This document shows, one piece after another, positions 41,236 to 51,635 of a stretch of DNA of 64,000 nt. The notes under the pieces were generated by a model, which saw only the letters and a program-made list of their open reading frames with translations, did no database searches and was not told where the DNA came from. Position numbers and translations under genes: made by a program. The DNA is from Triangularia verruculosa (Eukaryota > Ascomycota > Sordariomycetes > Sordariales > Podosporaceae), in assembly GCA_033296885.1 (NCBI GenBank), contig MU863953.1, forward strand, positions 62,001-126,000. Direction: 5' to 3'. How positions within the stretch are numbered: the first letter of the stretch is position 1; the number at the start of each line of letters is the position of its first letter.

Positions 41236-43998
41236 TCAGTCTTCGGGAATCGGTATACCGCACTCCAGCAGCTCCTCGTCCGTCATGTCGGGCGTCATGG
41301 AGAGGAGCGGCTTCTTGCGCATCACCACAGGCAGTATCGCGTCCGTCAAATCCCCTTCCATCTTGTCATGACAGGGCATTATTTTCAACCTCATTTCCTT
41401 CATGATCATGTCCCAGATCTTCAGCCTGTGAAAGTCTGGCCCCTCCCACGTGGCAATCTCTTCCATCAACTCCCAGAACTGAGGAGAGTGGCTCACCACG
41501 GCCAAATCCGTCAACAGCTTGGCCGCCTGCAGTGCGCTGGCAGCAACGTCCATCTTGATCTTCTCGCTCCACACATCTCTAATGATACTCATTGAGCATT
41601 GCTCTGCTGCCTCGGAGTCGCTGAGCCGCTCCAGAATCAGCTTCAGTGGCGTCAGGTTCGGGTTCTGACAGGCCCGATAAAGATAACTCGTTTTCCAACC
41701 ACCAAGCGGTATCGTTGGTAGGTTATACCTCACAAGTATTTCCTTGATGATCAAAATTCTGCTCTCTCGAATGGCCAGGTCGAAGGCCGTCAGGAACCTC
41801 TTCTTCACAAACCGCCACTCATCCGGGTCTTCGTCTCCGTAGATTTCCTGAAGAACAGCATCCGAGGGCACCAAATAGGGATCGGCGACCTCGTTCATCA
41901 GACAGGCGGCAACGTTGGGATGGTCCTCGATGATGGCAATCGACAGCGGCGTTCGCAACGCATGATCGAACACATCAATATCGGCCCCTCTGTCCAAGAG
42001 TTGCTTGACAACATCCAACTCTCCCCACTGGCACGCCAGGTGAAGGTATGTCTGGCCCCCGAGAAAGGTCGGCTCGCTAACCGACACAAAACGGTTCAGG
42101 ACGGCAACGCTGAGAGCCTTGTTCTTTTGCATAATGGTCTTGAGCAGTAGCATCTCGTTGGTGTAGACAGACCTTCCAAAGTCTAGTGTTGTTTCCAGCG
42201 TCTCCACCTGGTTCCATGGATCGCTCTGTTCGATGATAAGGTCGAGATACGTCTTAACGTCCCGGTCCGTCACCCCATATAGTCTCTGAGTAAACTTGAG
42301 AAGCAGCTTCAGAGCTTTGTAATTTCCACTCGAGGCGCACTTTTTCAGGGCAGCCTTGAGCTTGTGGGCAGCGACATTGTTTGCGCCCGCGACCTTGAGC
42401 ATTTCCTTTAGGATCCTGTCCTCCGTCCACCGTAACTGCATAACGGCCCACTCCAGGGGACTGCTCATAGGTTCCTCCTCAAGATCCATCCGCGCTCCTT
42501 TTTTAAGAAGCTTGACGGCAATATCTGCAACCTCCCCACGGTGGTCGACCCTGACAGAGCATGCGTAGTAGAGTGGCGTCCGACCACTTCTGTCTTGTGT
42601 GTTCGGCGAGGCACCGCACTCTATCAGCTTGTCCACTGCTCGGGGTTCAGCAAGCTCACAAGCCAACATCAGCGCTGTCGCCTCACGATGGCCACGCTTG
42701 TCGAAGCGTGCGTCAATCGCCGCTCCGGCTTCCACAAGGGCCTTGATGAGTGAGACGCGATTTCCCTCAAAATCATCGTGTTTGACTGGCGCATTGTCGA
42801 GATTGAAGAAGTCGGCCCTCGGAAGCGTGCAGAAGTAAATTGGACGGACGTCTCGAAACTTTTCAATATGGCGATGAGGATCTGGGTTGGCCCCGATGCT
42901 GGCAAGCCTGTGTGCCACGGCAAAATTTCCTCTGAAGCATGCATTCAACAGAGGGGTGTGGCCACGCTCGTTGTGAGCTTCGAGATCAGCACCGAGAGCA
43001 AGAAGCTTGGTTATGGTGTCTCGGATGTCGGCACAGTCGCGGGGCCTGAATAGCTCGGCAACATAGTGCAGGGCCGTGTTGTCCCATCGGTCTCGCTGGT
43101 TGACATCGAGGTCGGTGTTGTGGATGGCGAGAAGCTTGATGACAGGAAGCAAACCGTTGGCGGCCGCCGAATGCAAGGCCGTATGGTCATGTCCTGGAGT
43201 GTCGTCCAAATCCAGGGATGCACCGCGGTAGATCAGCAGCTCGGCGATGAGCCGTTCTCCGTGGCACATGGCCGTGTGAAGAGGCCGCCATTTCGGCCAG
43301 TCGGCACCGCGTCGCAGGGGGTTCCTTTCAAACTTCATGGCGTGACATGAGCACACGCGGAACGAGGGTGCATCGATATCCACGTTGTGGTTGAGTAACC
43401 ATTCGACAACATCTCGATGGCCACTCTTGGCGGCGAGGTGGAGTGGGGTGGCATAGGGCTGGAGCTTGGAATCGAGAGTGCGGGTCTCTCGAACGACATC
43501 GGCATCGTCATCGTTAGTGTCATCGCCGTCGGCGTTGTCGTTGTCACTGTCGTCGCTGTCGGCGTCGCTCACAGCAGGCACCTTGGGCCTGCGAGTCAGT
43601 GGTCCCGAGGCATTCAGGTCGGCACCCGCGGCAAAGGCGTGCCTCAGTGTGCCCAGTCGACCCTTCTCGGCACCCCAGAAGATGCATGTGCTGCCACCAA
43701 AGCGGACGTTTTTGGCGTAGATCTCGGAATTGATAATCGAGTAAAACCACTTGCTGGCACGGTTCAGGGCAAGCTGGTCCGGAATGTCGAGCAGCTCGAG
43801 GATGAGGAGGACGATTTCGGGCGGGAGCTGCAGGACGGGCACAGCAGGCGACGGCGCTCTCCTCGCCTTGGCCCTGGAGGTTCTCTTGCCGCCCTGAACC
43901 CGGCCCGACGTTTGCTTGGATGCCGACTTTTTCGGTTTGCTGGGCTTCTTGGACACCTCCATCGCGGCAGCAGGTCTATTGCTGAACGCGGTGCTCAA
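41236..43998 (-). CDS. F-box and ankyrin-repeat protein
   Basis: A 920-residue intronless protein. A basic Lys/Ser/Arg-rich N-terminus (13-50) precedes an F-box (LQLPPEIVLLILELLDIPDQLALNRASKWFYSII, ~57-90). From residue ~100 about ten ankyrin-type repeats follow, several clear: TPLHLAAKSGHRDVVEWLL, RPLHTAMCHGERLIAELL, TALHSAAANGLLPVIKLL, TYLHLACQWGELDVVKQLL. An acidic insert (DADSDDSDNDNADGDD) interrupts the early repeats. F-box plus ankyrin suggests an SCF substrate receptor with the ankyrin surface as bait; large families of such proteins exist in filamentous ascomycetes and targets are unknown. The C-terminus contains a further non-ankyrin helical region. Confidence 0.88.
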   Translation of the reverse strand: MSTAFSNRPAAAMEVSKKPSKPKKSASKQTSGRVQGGKRTSRAKARRAPSPAVPVLQLPPEIVLLILELLDIPDQLALNRASKWFYSIINSEIYAKNVRFGGSTCIFWGAEKGRLGTLRHAFAAGADLNASGPLTRRPKVPAVSDADSDDSDNDNADGDDTNDDDADVVRETRTLDSKLQPYATPLHLAAKSGHRDVVEWLLNHNVDIDAPSFRVCSCHAMKFERNPLRRGADWPKWRPLHTAMCHGERLIAELLIYRGASLDLDDTPGHDHTALHSAAANGLLPVIKLLAIHNTDLDVNQRDRWDNTALHYVAELFRPRDCADIRDTITKLLALGADLEAHNERGHTPLLNACFRGNFAVAHRLASIGANPDPHRHIEKFRDVRPIYFCTLPRADFFNLDNAPVKHDDFEGNRVSLIKALVEAGAAIDARFDKRGHREATALMLACELAEPRAVDKLIECGASPNTQDRSGRTPLYYACSVRVDHRGEVADIAVKLLKKGARMDLEEEPMSSPLEWAVMQLRWTEDRILKEMLKVAGANNVAAHKLKAALKKCASSGNYKALKLLLKFTQRLYGVTDRDVKTYLDLIIEQSDPWNQVETLETTLDFGRSVYTNEMLLLKTIMQKNKALSVAVLNRFVSVSEPTFLGGQTYLHLACQWGELDVVKQLLDRGADIDVFDHALRTPLSIAIIEDHPNVAACLMNEVADPYLVPSDAVLQEIYGDEDPDEWRFVKKRFLTAFDLAIRESRILIIKEILVRYNLPTIPLGGWKTSYLYRACQNPNLTPLKLILERLSDSEAAEQCSMSIIRDVWSEKIKMDVAASALQAAKLLTDLAVVSHSPQFWELMEEIATWEGPDFHRLKIWDMIMKEMRLKIMPCHDKMEGDLTDAILPVVMRKKPLLSMTPDMTDEELLECGIPIPED

Positions 43999-45185
43999 AG
44001 GGAGGGGATAGGAATAAAAAACGGAAAAGGCAGAGTGCGAGCAAAAGTCGCTCGGGGGCGGAGGACGGCCGGTGAGGCTGGGGTTCAGCGTCTAATAATT
44101 AAAGCTCCGTCAGGTAGTTGAAGGTCGGGTCAGTTAATGGCGGGGCTTGCGGGTCGGGGGGGCACTGCATGTGGGCAGCGTTCCTGTTGCGGGATTGGAT
44201 TGCCATTGCAGCTGCTGCCTCTCCCCCGCCCCCGGCGGCCTGAAAAAGCAGCCTTGGGCAACTACTCTCTGAGTTGTCTGCCTCACTGTGGGACACGATT
44301 GTTGGACCTCCACAAAGCTAAAGGGCACTTTACGAGTAGGGTCTTGTCCGTCTCCCACCGCGTTTGTGCATGGGTGAGGCGCGGCGTTGGGGCACCTTTG
44401 CACGACCAGCCACTCGGCACAGGCTATTGCCATTGACATCTCGGGCACCGTCTGCCGTCCACTATTAGGTCCCTCCGCCGGCTCAAGTCCGTTCAGTTAC
44501 TAGCTGGCAGCTCCACGGCCGTCAAGATTCTGAGGCCACTTTTAGACGTCTTGTCTCATCTGTTTTGACATATCAGATCATTGGCATATCATGGTGAAAT
44601 GTGAGAACGCCCCAGACGATTGGCCAGGCATTAACAGGCTCCAATATCTCGGTCTGGATTCCCCGAGGCAGTGTAACAGACGGCTGTCTTCGATGTTAAT
44701 TCTACAAGCAAACGGCTCCTCGGCGAATGCTTCACCAGCGTTGTTCTCGCGATGACGTCGTTTGCCAAGACTTTGGGCCATCTGAGACAAGCATCGAGGG
44801 GATATCTCAAACTACAACTGTCTGAGCGTTACAAGCTATGTGCGGCTGTGAACCTGCTTCTCGGATACCTGCGTGGCAGTACTGGAGATTGATCAGATCT
44901 CTGCAGTTGATACTGGCCTTGGGCATATCTACAACGACGTGGATGGTGTGGTTGAGGGTGGGGATGTATCAGTGTTGAGCTTGTTGTGGGGACTGCACGG
45001 AGTGGAGCACAACAGGTGAGGACCATTAGGAGAGCTGACGTGACAGCTGAGAGCTTTGACAAAGCGCCAAGATGGCGGCCGTTGACGATGGACTGACAAT
45101 TGTATGTGTATGTGTAGGCGTTATCCGGTATCAGACGCGTATGTTTTTTGTGTACCTCCCAACTTGTGGACGAAGGTCCAACAAT
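43999..45185. other. Intergenic
   Basis: A 1.19 kb spacer between two minus-strand genes. Only short inconsistent frames are present. Confidence 0.5.
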
Positions 45186-45928
45186 TTACCACTTGGCCTC
45201 TTTTGTCTCGAGGAAACCCTTGAGGATGTTGACGATCTTCTCGAGCGCAGCAAGGTACACGCGGAGCTCCTCCTGAACCTTCTGCTCATCATCACCAAGC
45301 TTGGCGTAGAAATCCTTGCGGTATGGGCATGCGCTCATGGCCGCGCTGAAGATTGGCTTCACCAGGAAGCTGTGATGGGGCTTGAGGGTGACGCCGTAAG
45401 ATCCACGGAAAGAATCGGCAAGCTCCTCGGTCGAGCTGACGTTCTTGCTAAGGGCGATGCATGTGAATTCGAGACCTCTGTCGACACAAGCACGGTCAGC
45501 AACCTGTTTCTTTCATACATCAGATTTGGTGGCCGTACCTCACCAGCCACAGCAACCCCTCTGTTGCGGTATGGCTCTTGGTCTTAAGCTCGTTCCTCAC
45601 CAGGTCTTGGAGGTTCTGGGACTCAAGGGGGGCAGCGAGCTGGCGCTTGCGGATTTTCTGAACAAGAAACAGTCAGCTCAAGTCCTCCTAGACATAGCTC
45701 GACACAACCCACCTCGACGTTGCCCAGCATATCCTTCTTGACGGGAGAAAAGGCGACAGATCCGAGGACATCGAACATGGTGGTCAGGGACTCGGCGGCC
45801 TCGAGAAACTCCTCGGTGGAGATGGCATTGCCCTTCTCGGCATCGACTGGCACATCGACGAAGGACTTCTTGAAGGTCTCGAGGAACGTGCCCCCAGCGG
45901 GGATCTGAACAACGGCGGCGGCGGCCAT
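45186..45928 (-). CDS. het-C: Glycolipid transfer protein, HET-C/HET-C2 homologue
   Basis: Exons 45713-45928, 45539-45657 and 45186-45477, with consistent phases (0, then 2), give 208 residues, the length of Podospora HET-C2. The GLTP fold is all-helical and moves glycosphingolipids between membranes. The known ligand residues of HET-C2 are all present at the same numbers: D66, N70, K73 (in the stretch KKDMLGNVEK), W109 (GLLWLVRG) and H147 (KPHHSF). In Podospora this gene is a heterokaryon-incompatibility locus whose alleles trigger cell death with HET-D or HET-E NLR proteins. Position 133, recalled as one of the allele-specificity sites, is Asp here. Whether the copy takes part in incompatibility in this species is inferred only. 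It is divergent from the phospholipase D gene. Confidence 0.96.
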
Positions 45929-47034
45929 GATGATGGTGATGATGGACGGTGAGGATTTGAAGATGGGACTGGAATGGCAAGCTTCGGGTTCGGTGCAGGA
46001 ACAACACGAGGCGGTCAATGGAACTGGACATGCCCGACGGACCCCTAACCGCTACGCTAGCCACTGCCCCGCCTTCCCCCCTAACAGGACAGGGAATGAC
46101 CCCGCCCCCGCAGCGGCCCCTTCCTCACCGATCGGTGCCAGGTAGAGGGGCCAGCATCACGTGGGTCTGAGCAGTTGGCACAAGGTGAACATTGTCACAA
46201 TTGTGAAGATGTCGAGATCAATCTCTTGGCAAAGGTGTCGTTGCATTGGAAATTATTTCTTAAAAGAGAGAGAACGAGAGATGAGTTATTCTGTGTCGTC
46301 TGAAGCTGTCGCTGCTAAAACTCCTGTGAGGGGTTCGGCATCAAAGAGCTCGCTACCTTAGCACGTCCACTTTCTCAACTCTGGCTGGGAAGCATCCCAT
46401 GAGGTTGTCTGCTTTTTCAGCTTCACCGGTCCTGTCAAGTTGGCGTTACATAGAATAGTTCTCGAATTTTGGCATTTTGGTTTTATACACACCAAACCTC
46501 TAATGACTGTGGTTGCCCGCCACCTATTCCAGGCTCCTTTCCATAAGCGAACACACTCAATGCACCCATCCAACATGACGTCATCCCGGATGCCCCCAAG
46601 CCCGTTCACATCTGGTTCCAAGCTACCAGACGATGGCTCCTCCACCTAATGCATTCGTTTCTTGATGAGACGTTGTACAGCCAATGCACACGACAAAGCC
46701 AATGACGGTCACCCGGGAATATCTGCTACCTTAAGGGTCCCTCCAGTCCCTATCCCAGCCAGCTTCCAACCCTGCAGACCTTGAGCCTATTCCTAAACGG
46801 ATGTCGGCACGGCCACATGCTCAATTCTTCTCTGGTGCTTGCCTTTGCCTTGTTCTTTTGAACTTGTTCGCCCAGCCGGGCCGTCATCATCGCACGACAT
46901 CCGGCCGCTGCCACACCAATGCCAACCTCTTGCTGAGGGATTGGCCTTAAAACCGGGCCTTCCCCGTCCGCTGCCCTTTCACTAGGTAACTGCTGTCCAA
47001 CAAATCCAGGAACCACTACACTACAGTTGTGACA
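45929..47034. other. Divergent promoter region, het-C / PLD
   Basis: A 1.1 kb spacer between divergently transcribed lipid-handling genes. A 95-codon minus ORF (46358-46645) has no recognisable feature. Confidence 0.5.
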
Positions 47035-49828
47035 ATGGCACACTCTTCCGCTGCGAGTGATGCCGCTAGCGAGCACCACCAAAGCATGGGAGACAAGATC
47101 AAGCTCCCATTCCGTGACCTCAAAGAAAAGCTCAGTCACAACAGTCATCTCCATGATGCCAAGGTCCATATGGTCCATACCAAACACAAGATTGGCAAAT
47201 TTGCGAACCTGGTAAGAATGGTTGCCAGTTGTTAATCTACACAGGCAGGCTGACTGGAAATTAGTTCAATCCCGGGCATCGCCATGATGAGGAACATGAG
47301 AAAGCTTGTGATGAGAAGCGCACCAGAATAGCCGAATCTCACCGCTTCGACTCATATTTCCCCGAGAGAGAGGGGAATATGATCAAGTGGTATGTAGACG
47401 GACGGGATTACTTCTGGGTAAGCAGTCTTTCGCTTCACATTGTAGCACCGCTGCCTTCTAACCCGGAACACAGGCAGTATCAGTTGCCCTCGAGAAGGCG
47501 AAGGAGACGATTTACATTGCAGATTGGTGGCTGTCCCCCGAATTGTTCTTGCGGCGACCTCCCTACTTCAACCAAGAATGGCGTCTCGACCAAGTGCTAA
47601 AGCGGAGGGCCGAAGCTGGTGTCAAGATTTATGTGATTGTCTATCGCGAGGTCCAGGCTGCTTTGACTTGCAATTCAGAGCACACAAAACATGCTCTTCA
47701 AGCCCTGTGCCCGGAAGGCTCCCCTGGCTACGGCAACATCAAGATTATGCGTCACCCAGACCACAATGTGCTGGAGAATGCTGCCGACATGACCTTTTAC
47801 TGGGCTCACCACGAAAAGTTCATCGTCATTGATTATGAGATGGCCTTTATTGGAGGCTTGGACCTGTGCTTTGGAAGATGGGACAGCCATAACCATGCTC
47901 TGTCCGACATGCATCCGGAGGGTGTTAGCAACGAAGTGTGGCCCGGTCAGGACTTCAACAACAATCGAATCATGGATTTCAAGAATGTCGAAGACTGGAA
48001 GCAAAATGAGCTCAGCAAGGCAGAGTCGGGGAGGATGCCGTGGCACGATGTTGCCATGGGCCTCATTGGACCTTGTGTGTACGACATCGCCGAGCACTTT
48101 GTTCTCCGTTGGAACTTTGTCAAGAGAGACAAGTACAAGAGGGACAAGCGCTTTGAGTGGCTTGAGCTGAGAGGTCGACAGGGAGAGGATGAAGATCTTG
48201 TGGGTGTGCAAAGGCCTAAACATCCTGTTGGTGGATATGTCACCCATCCACTCTCGCCCATGGAGACGAAATCACTTGACAACCGCGGAAGCGTCCATGC
48301 TCAGATCGTGCGGTCCAGTGCTGACTGGTCGAGTGGTATTCTCACTGATCAGTCGATCCAGAACGCATACTCGGATATTATCCGCAACGCCAAGCACTAC
48401 GTCTATATAGAGAACCAGTTCTTCATCACAGCCACCGGGGAGCACCAAAATCCCATCCACAACACAATTGGTCGAGCCATTGTGGATGCAGTCGTGAGAG
48501 CCGCCAAAGAGGGACGGAAATTCCGCGTCATCGTCCTCATTCCTGCCGTGCCTGGCTTCGCCGGAGATTTAAGGGAGGATGGCGCCATCGGCACCAGAGC
48601 CATCATGGACTACCAGTACAAGTCCATATGCAGGGGCGAGCACAGCATCTTTGAACAGGTCAAAAAGGAAGGTGTCGACCCAACGAAGCACATCTTCTTC
48701 TTCAACTTGAGAAGCTATGATCGTCTTAACAGGACGTCAGCCATCAAGAAGCAGGAGGAGGAATCAGGCATTCAGTACCAAGAGCTGCAGCGTGCCGAAG
48801 CCGAGGAGGTCATGGGAGAGGGTATTCACGGCACGATAGACGTGGACGGTGGTCGAGATAGCCACATGGGCCACAGGAGTGAACAACGTGGTGGCCAGGC
48901 TCAGACCGTCCATGGCGAGCGGCCGGAGAACGTGGAGCAGGCACGAAAGAACTCGGTCGGCGAAAGAGATACCGACATCAAGCGACGATTCGAGGCGGCC
49001 AAAAACGGGGACATGGGCGCAGATTCGCCAGTCAGCGTTGCCCACTACGCTATGGCCAATCAAGGGAAGCTTTCAGAGGTACCGTGGGACGGGGAAGAAG
49101 AAGACGAGGTGAATCACTGGATTCAAGAAGAGCTATACATCCACGCCAAGCTCCTCATTGTGGACGACCGGATTGTCGTCTGTGGGTCCAGCAACTTGAA
49201 TGATCGAAGTCAGCTGGGGTACCACGATAGCGAATTAAGTATTGTTATGGAGGACACGAAGCGGTTTCAGTCGACCATGGATGGTGAACCATACGAGGCG
49301 GGTTGGCATGCGGCCACTCTGCGGCGATACCTCTGGCGTGAACACCTTGGCTTGCTTCCTCCCCAGGATCTCGATGGGAGCAACGATCCCAATGCTCAGC
49401 CGCCTGGAGACGACTCACCCAACGATGTCAATGATAAGGATGATTCGTGGAAGTTTGTGGAGGATCCCATGAGCGACGAGCTTTGGGACATGTGGACGTC
49501 CCGGGCGTCCAAGAATACTGAGGTATTCCGACAGCTATTCCACGCCGACCCAGATGATCACGGTAAGTCTTTCAAGCCTTTATTGGGAACAAACCATTGC
49601 TGACATTTTTCAGTCAAAACGTTTGATGATTACAATGGATACATGCCTCCAAAAGGCGTAAAGGCTGGGCATATTTTTGACCGCATGATCCCTCCACATG
49701 AAGTCAGACAAAAGTTGGAGCAAATCAAGGGACATCTTGTGTGGATGCCGCTAGAATTCCTGCGGGATGCTCCCATGGCGGAGAAGGGCCTACAGGTAAA
49801 CTCGTGGACAGAGAGTGTCTACACATGA
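47035..49828 (+). CDS. Phospholipase D
   Basis: Exons 47035-47211, 47265-47417, 47474-49562 and 49614-49828, with phases 0, 0 and 1, give 877 residues. Two HxKxxxxD catalytic motifs are present: HHEKFIVIDYEMAFIGG (H223, K225, D230) and IHAKLLIVDDRIVVCGSSN (H667, K669, D674). The conserved FIENQF-like strand appears as YVYIENQFFI. PLD cleaves phosphatidylcholine to phosphatidic acid and choline, and phosphatidic acid is a signal in secretion, sporulation and stress. PX and PH domains of Spo14-type enzymes are missing; the N-terminus is short and His/Lys-rich (KLSHNSHLHDAKVHMVHTKHK). A poorly ordered insert lies at ~545-645 (GERPENVEQARKN). Confidence 0.93.
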
Positions 49829-50427
49829 GCCCTGGGGCAGATAGATGGGTGGAATTCGGAGTATGTTGAATTTCTAGCATTCCTTGTGTGTGAGTGGATT
49901 GATGTAGACTAAATTAGTAATGCTATTTGTAGAATCCGATACTTTATTTTCATTTGACAAATTTCCTACCACCGCCATTGTCTGTGAAGACGCGATACCG
50001 CACATTGCCAAGACGCGTCTCGCAGAGCTATCGAGGATCTTCAAAGCCCAAGTCAAGAATGTCTCACATTATGGACCCTGGGGACCCGCAGCAACGCCAG
50101 ATCCTCAACCACTCGGGTTAGCCAATGTGAATCAAACGGATGCGCTGTTCTACATTTTTGGCGCGACTTAGATTTTTGACCTATCGCGTGTCACGGTGAT
50201 CCAAATCACCCTCCATGGCTGCCAAGACTGATCTGATGCTGGGAACACACGGTGAACATCTCACTGCAGACCAAGGGGGGGGGGGATATAAAATCGCTGC
50301 CGTCCTCTCACGAAAAAGGGTTTGTCCCCCGTCTTCAGCACGCAGCTCTCTCTCTCTCCCCATCTGTCTTGGTCTTGTCCCACCCAGTCACTCGTTTGAC
50401 ACACCCGACAGTTGACATTGCCCAGCC
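49829..50427. other. Intergenic
   Basis: 3' side of the PLD gene and promoter of the NADase gene. An 83-codon plus ORF at 49920-50171 was considered and not called. Confidence 0.45.
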
Positions 50428-51289
50428 ATGATCCCCCAACTCCTCCTCTTTGTCCTCCCCCTGGCGGCATTCGCCAACCCACTCCCCGCAGCAGACGTCG
50501 CCGCGGCCGCGGATGCTGCTGTGGCCGCCTTCCCCCCGTGGCATCACGGTGGACAGGGTTCTTCTTCCACCTCGACCTGCGGAAAGAGGAACGGTCCCCG
50601 CTACTGCAGGGGCACCGCGTACGACCCCTCCCAACTCAACAAGTACCTCTGCGGCGACTCCCGGCTTGGTCCCTCCCGGCTCCCCAACTACGAGCCGCTG
50701 GACTCGATCCTCGAGTTTTACGACCGCTTCGGCGGCTTGTGCCCGGGAGCGTTCCTGGATGCTTGGTTCAACAAGACGGGAGACGGGTGGTGGTGGTACC
50801 CCGAGGAGAGCGGGTTCGTCATTGCCGACAACGGCGACCCGATCAAGGGGGAGGTTACGCTTGAAAGGGGGACGCTGGTGGATCGGTTTGGCGGGGAGGT
50901 GACGGGGACGTTTGTGAGCCCTGCTGGGGCTGGGTATCAGCGTGAGCAACCTGCATGGTGAAGAAGTATGTTTTGATGGATTGAAACTAATTGGGAGAAC
51001 AGAACGGGCTCTTCCTCCTACCAATTTGAATACTCCGGCTGATAATGGGTATGTTTTTTTTTTTTTCCTAAAGTATCGGAGATGGGTGATCAATGGCTGA
51101 TAACCAAACAGGCCCCCCAACAACTACCACGTCTACTCGGTCGTCATCCCCTTTGTCGTCAAGTCTGGGCCCATCCGGCCGTGGTTCGGACAGCCGGGCA
51201 ACGGCGTGCAGTTTGAGCTGCCGGACACTGTTGCCAATCTGGTGACTGGTGGGTTCTTGAAGAGGGAGGATATCCGGATTGTTCTTTAA
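50428..51289 (+). CDS. Secreted TNT-domain NAD glycohydrolase
   Basis: Exons 50428-50941, 51003-51048 and 51112-51289, with phases 1 and 2, give 245 residues. The leader MIPQLLLFVLPLAAFANPLP is a signal peptide. The mature protein begins with a Cys/Gly segment (STCGKRNGPRYCRGTAYD) and then the TNT fold: GWWWYPEESGFV, TLERGTLVDRFGG, GTFVSPAGAGYQ...RALPPTNLN and, near the end, VKSGPIRPWFGQPGNGVQFE. These motifs match the fungal surface NADases (Aspergillus fumigatus, Neurospora conidial NADase), related to the tuberculosis necrotizing toxin domain, which hydrolyse NAD to nicotinamide and ADP-ribose. In fungi the enzyme is associated with conidia. No immunity-factor gene is seen next to it; the signal peptide keeps it out of the cytosol. 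Confidence 0.88.
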
Positions 51290-51635
51290 TGGGGGGGTGT
51301 AGAAAAAGAACGGAGCGGGTGTTTGAGATGAGTATTAATGTTTATTTTGGAAACGTTGGGCAAATAACTGGAGCGGGTGATCAGGAGTTTTGATTGGGCA
51401 AAAGGGGGATTTTTGTTTTCTAAAGCCAAAGTATTCAACAGTGGGGTGTTTATGCGATGAAAAACAAATCAAGATTACGATTTGCTACGAGTGCTACTCA
51501 ATCATCCTCCATCATAAACCCCGACTAAAACCATCAACTGAGAATTTCCCCAAAGACGTGGAAAAATCAAGATTAAGAACAAAGTAAACTCTCAAGAAGT
51601 GAACGACCACCGTACCAACCTTATCATCCATCCTC
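51290..51635. other. Convergent 3' spacer
   Basis: Shared 3' region of the NADase and the SBP56-like gene. Nothing else is seen. Confidence 0.5.

Noticed and set aside
46358..46645. 95-codon minus ORF between het-C and PLD
   Set aside because: No recognisable feature, and it lies in the shared promoter region. Kept only as a note.
49920..50171. 83-codon plus ORF after the PLD gene
   Set aside because: No motif, probably in the PLD 3' flank; weak coding character.
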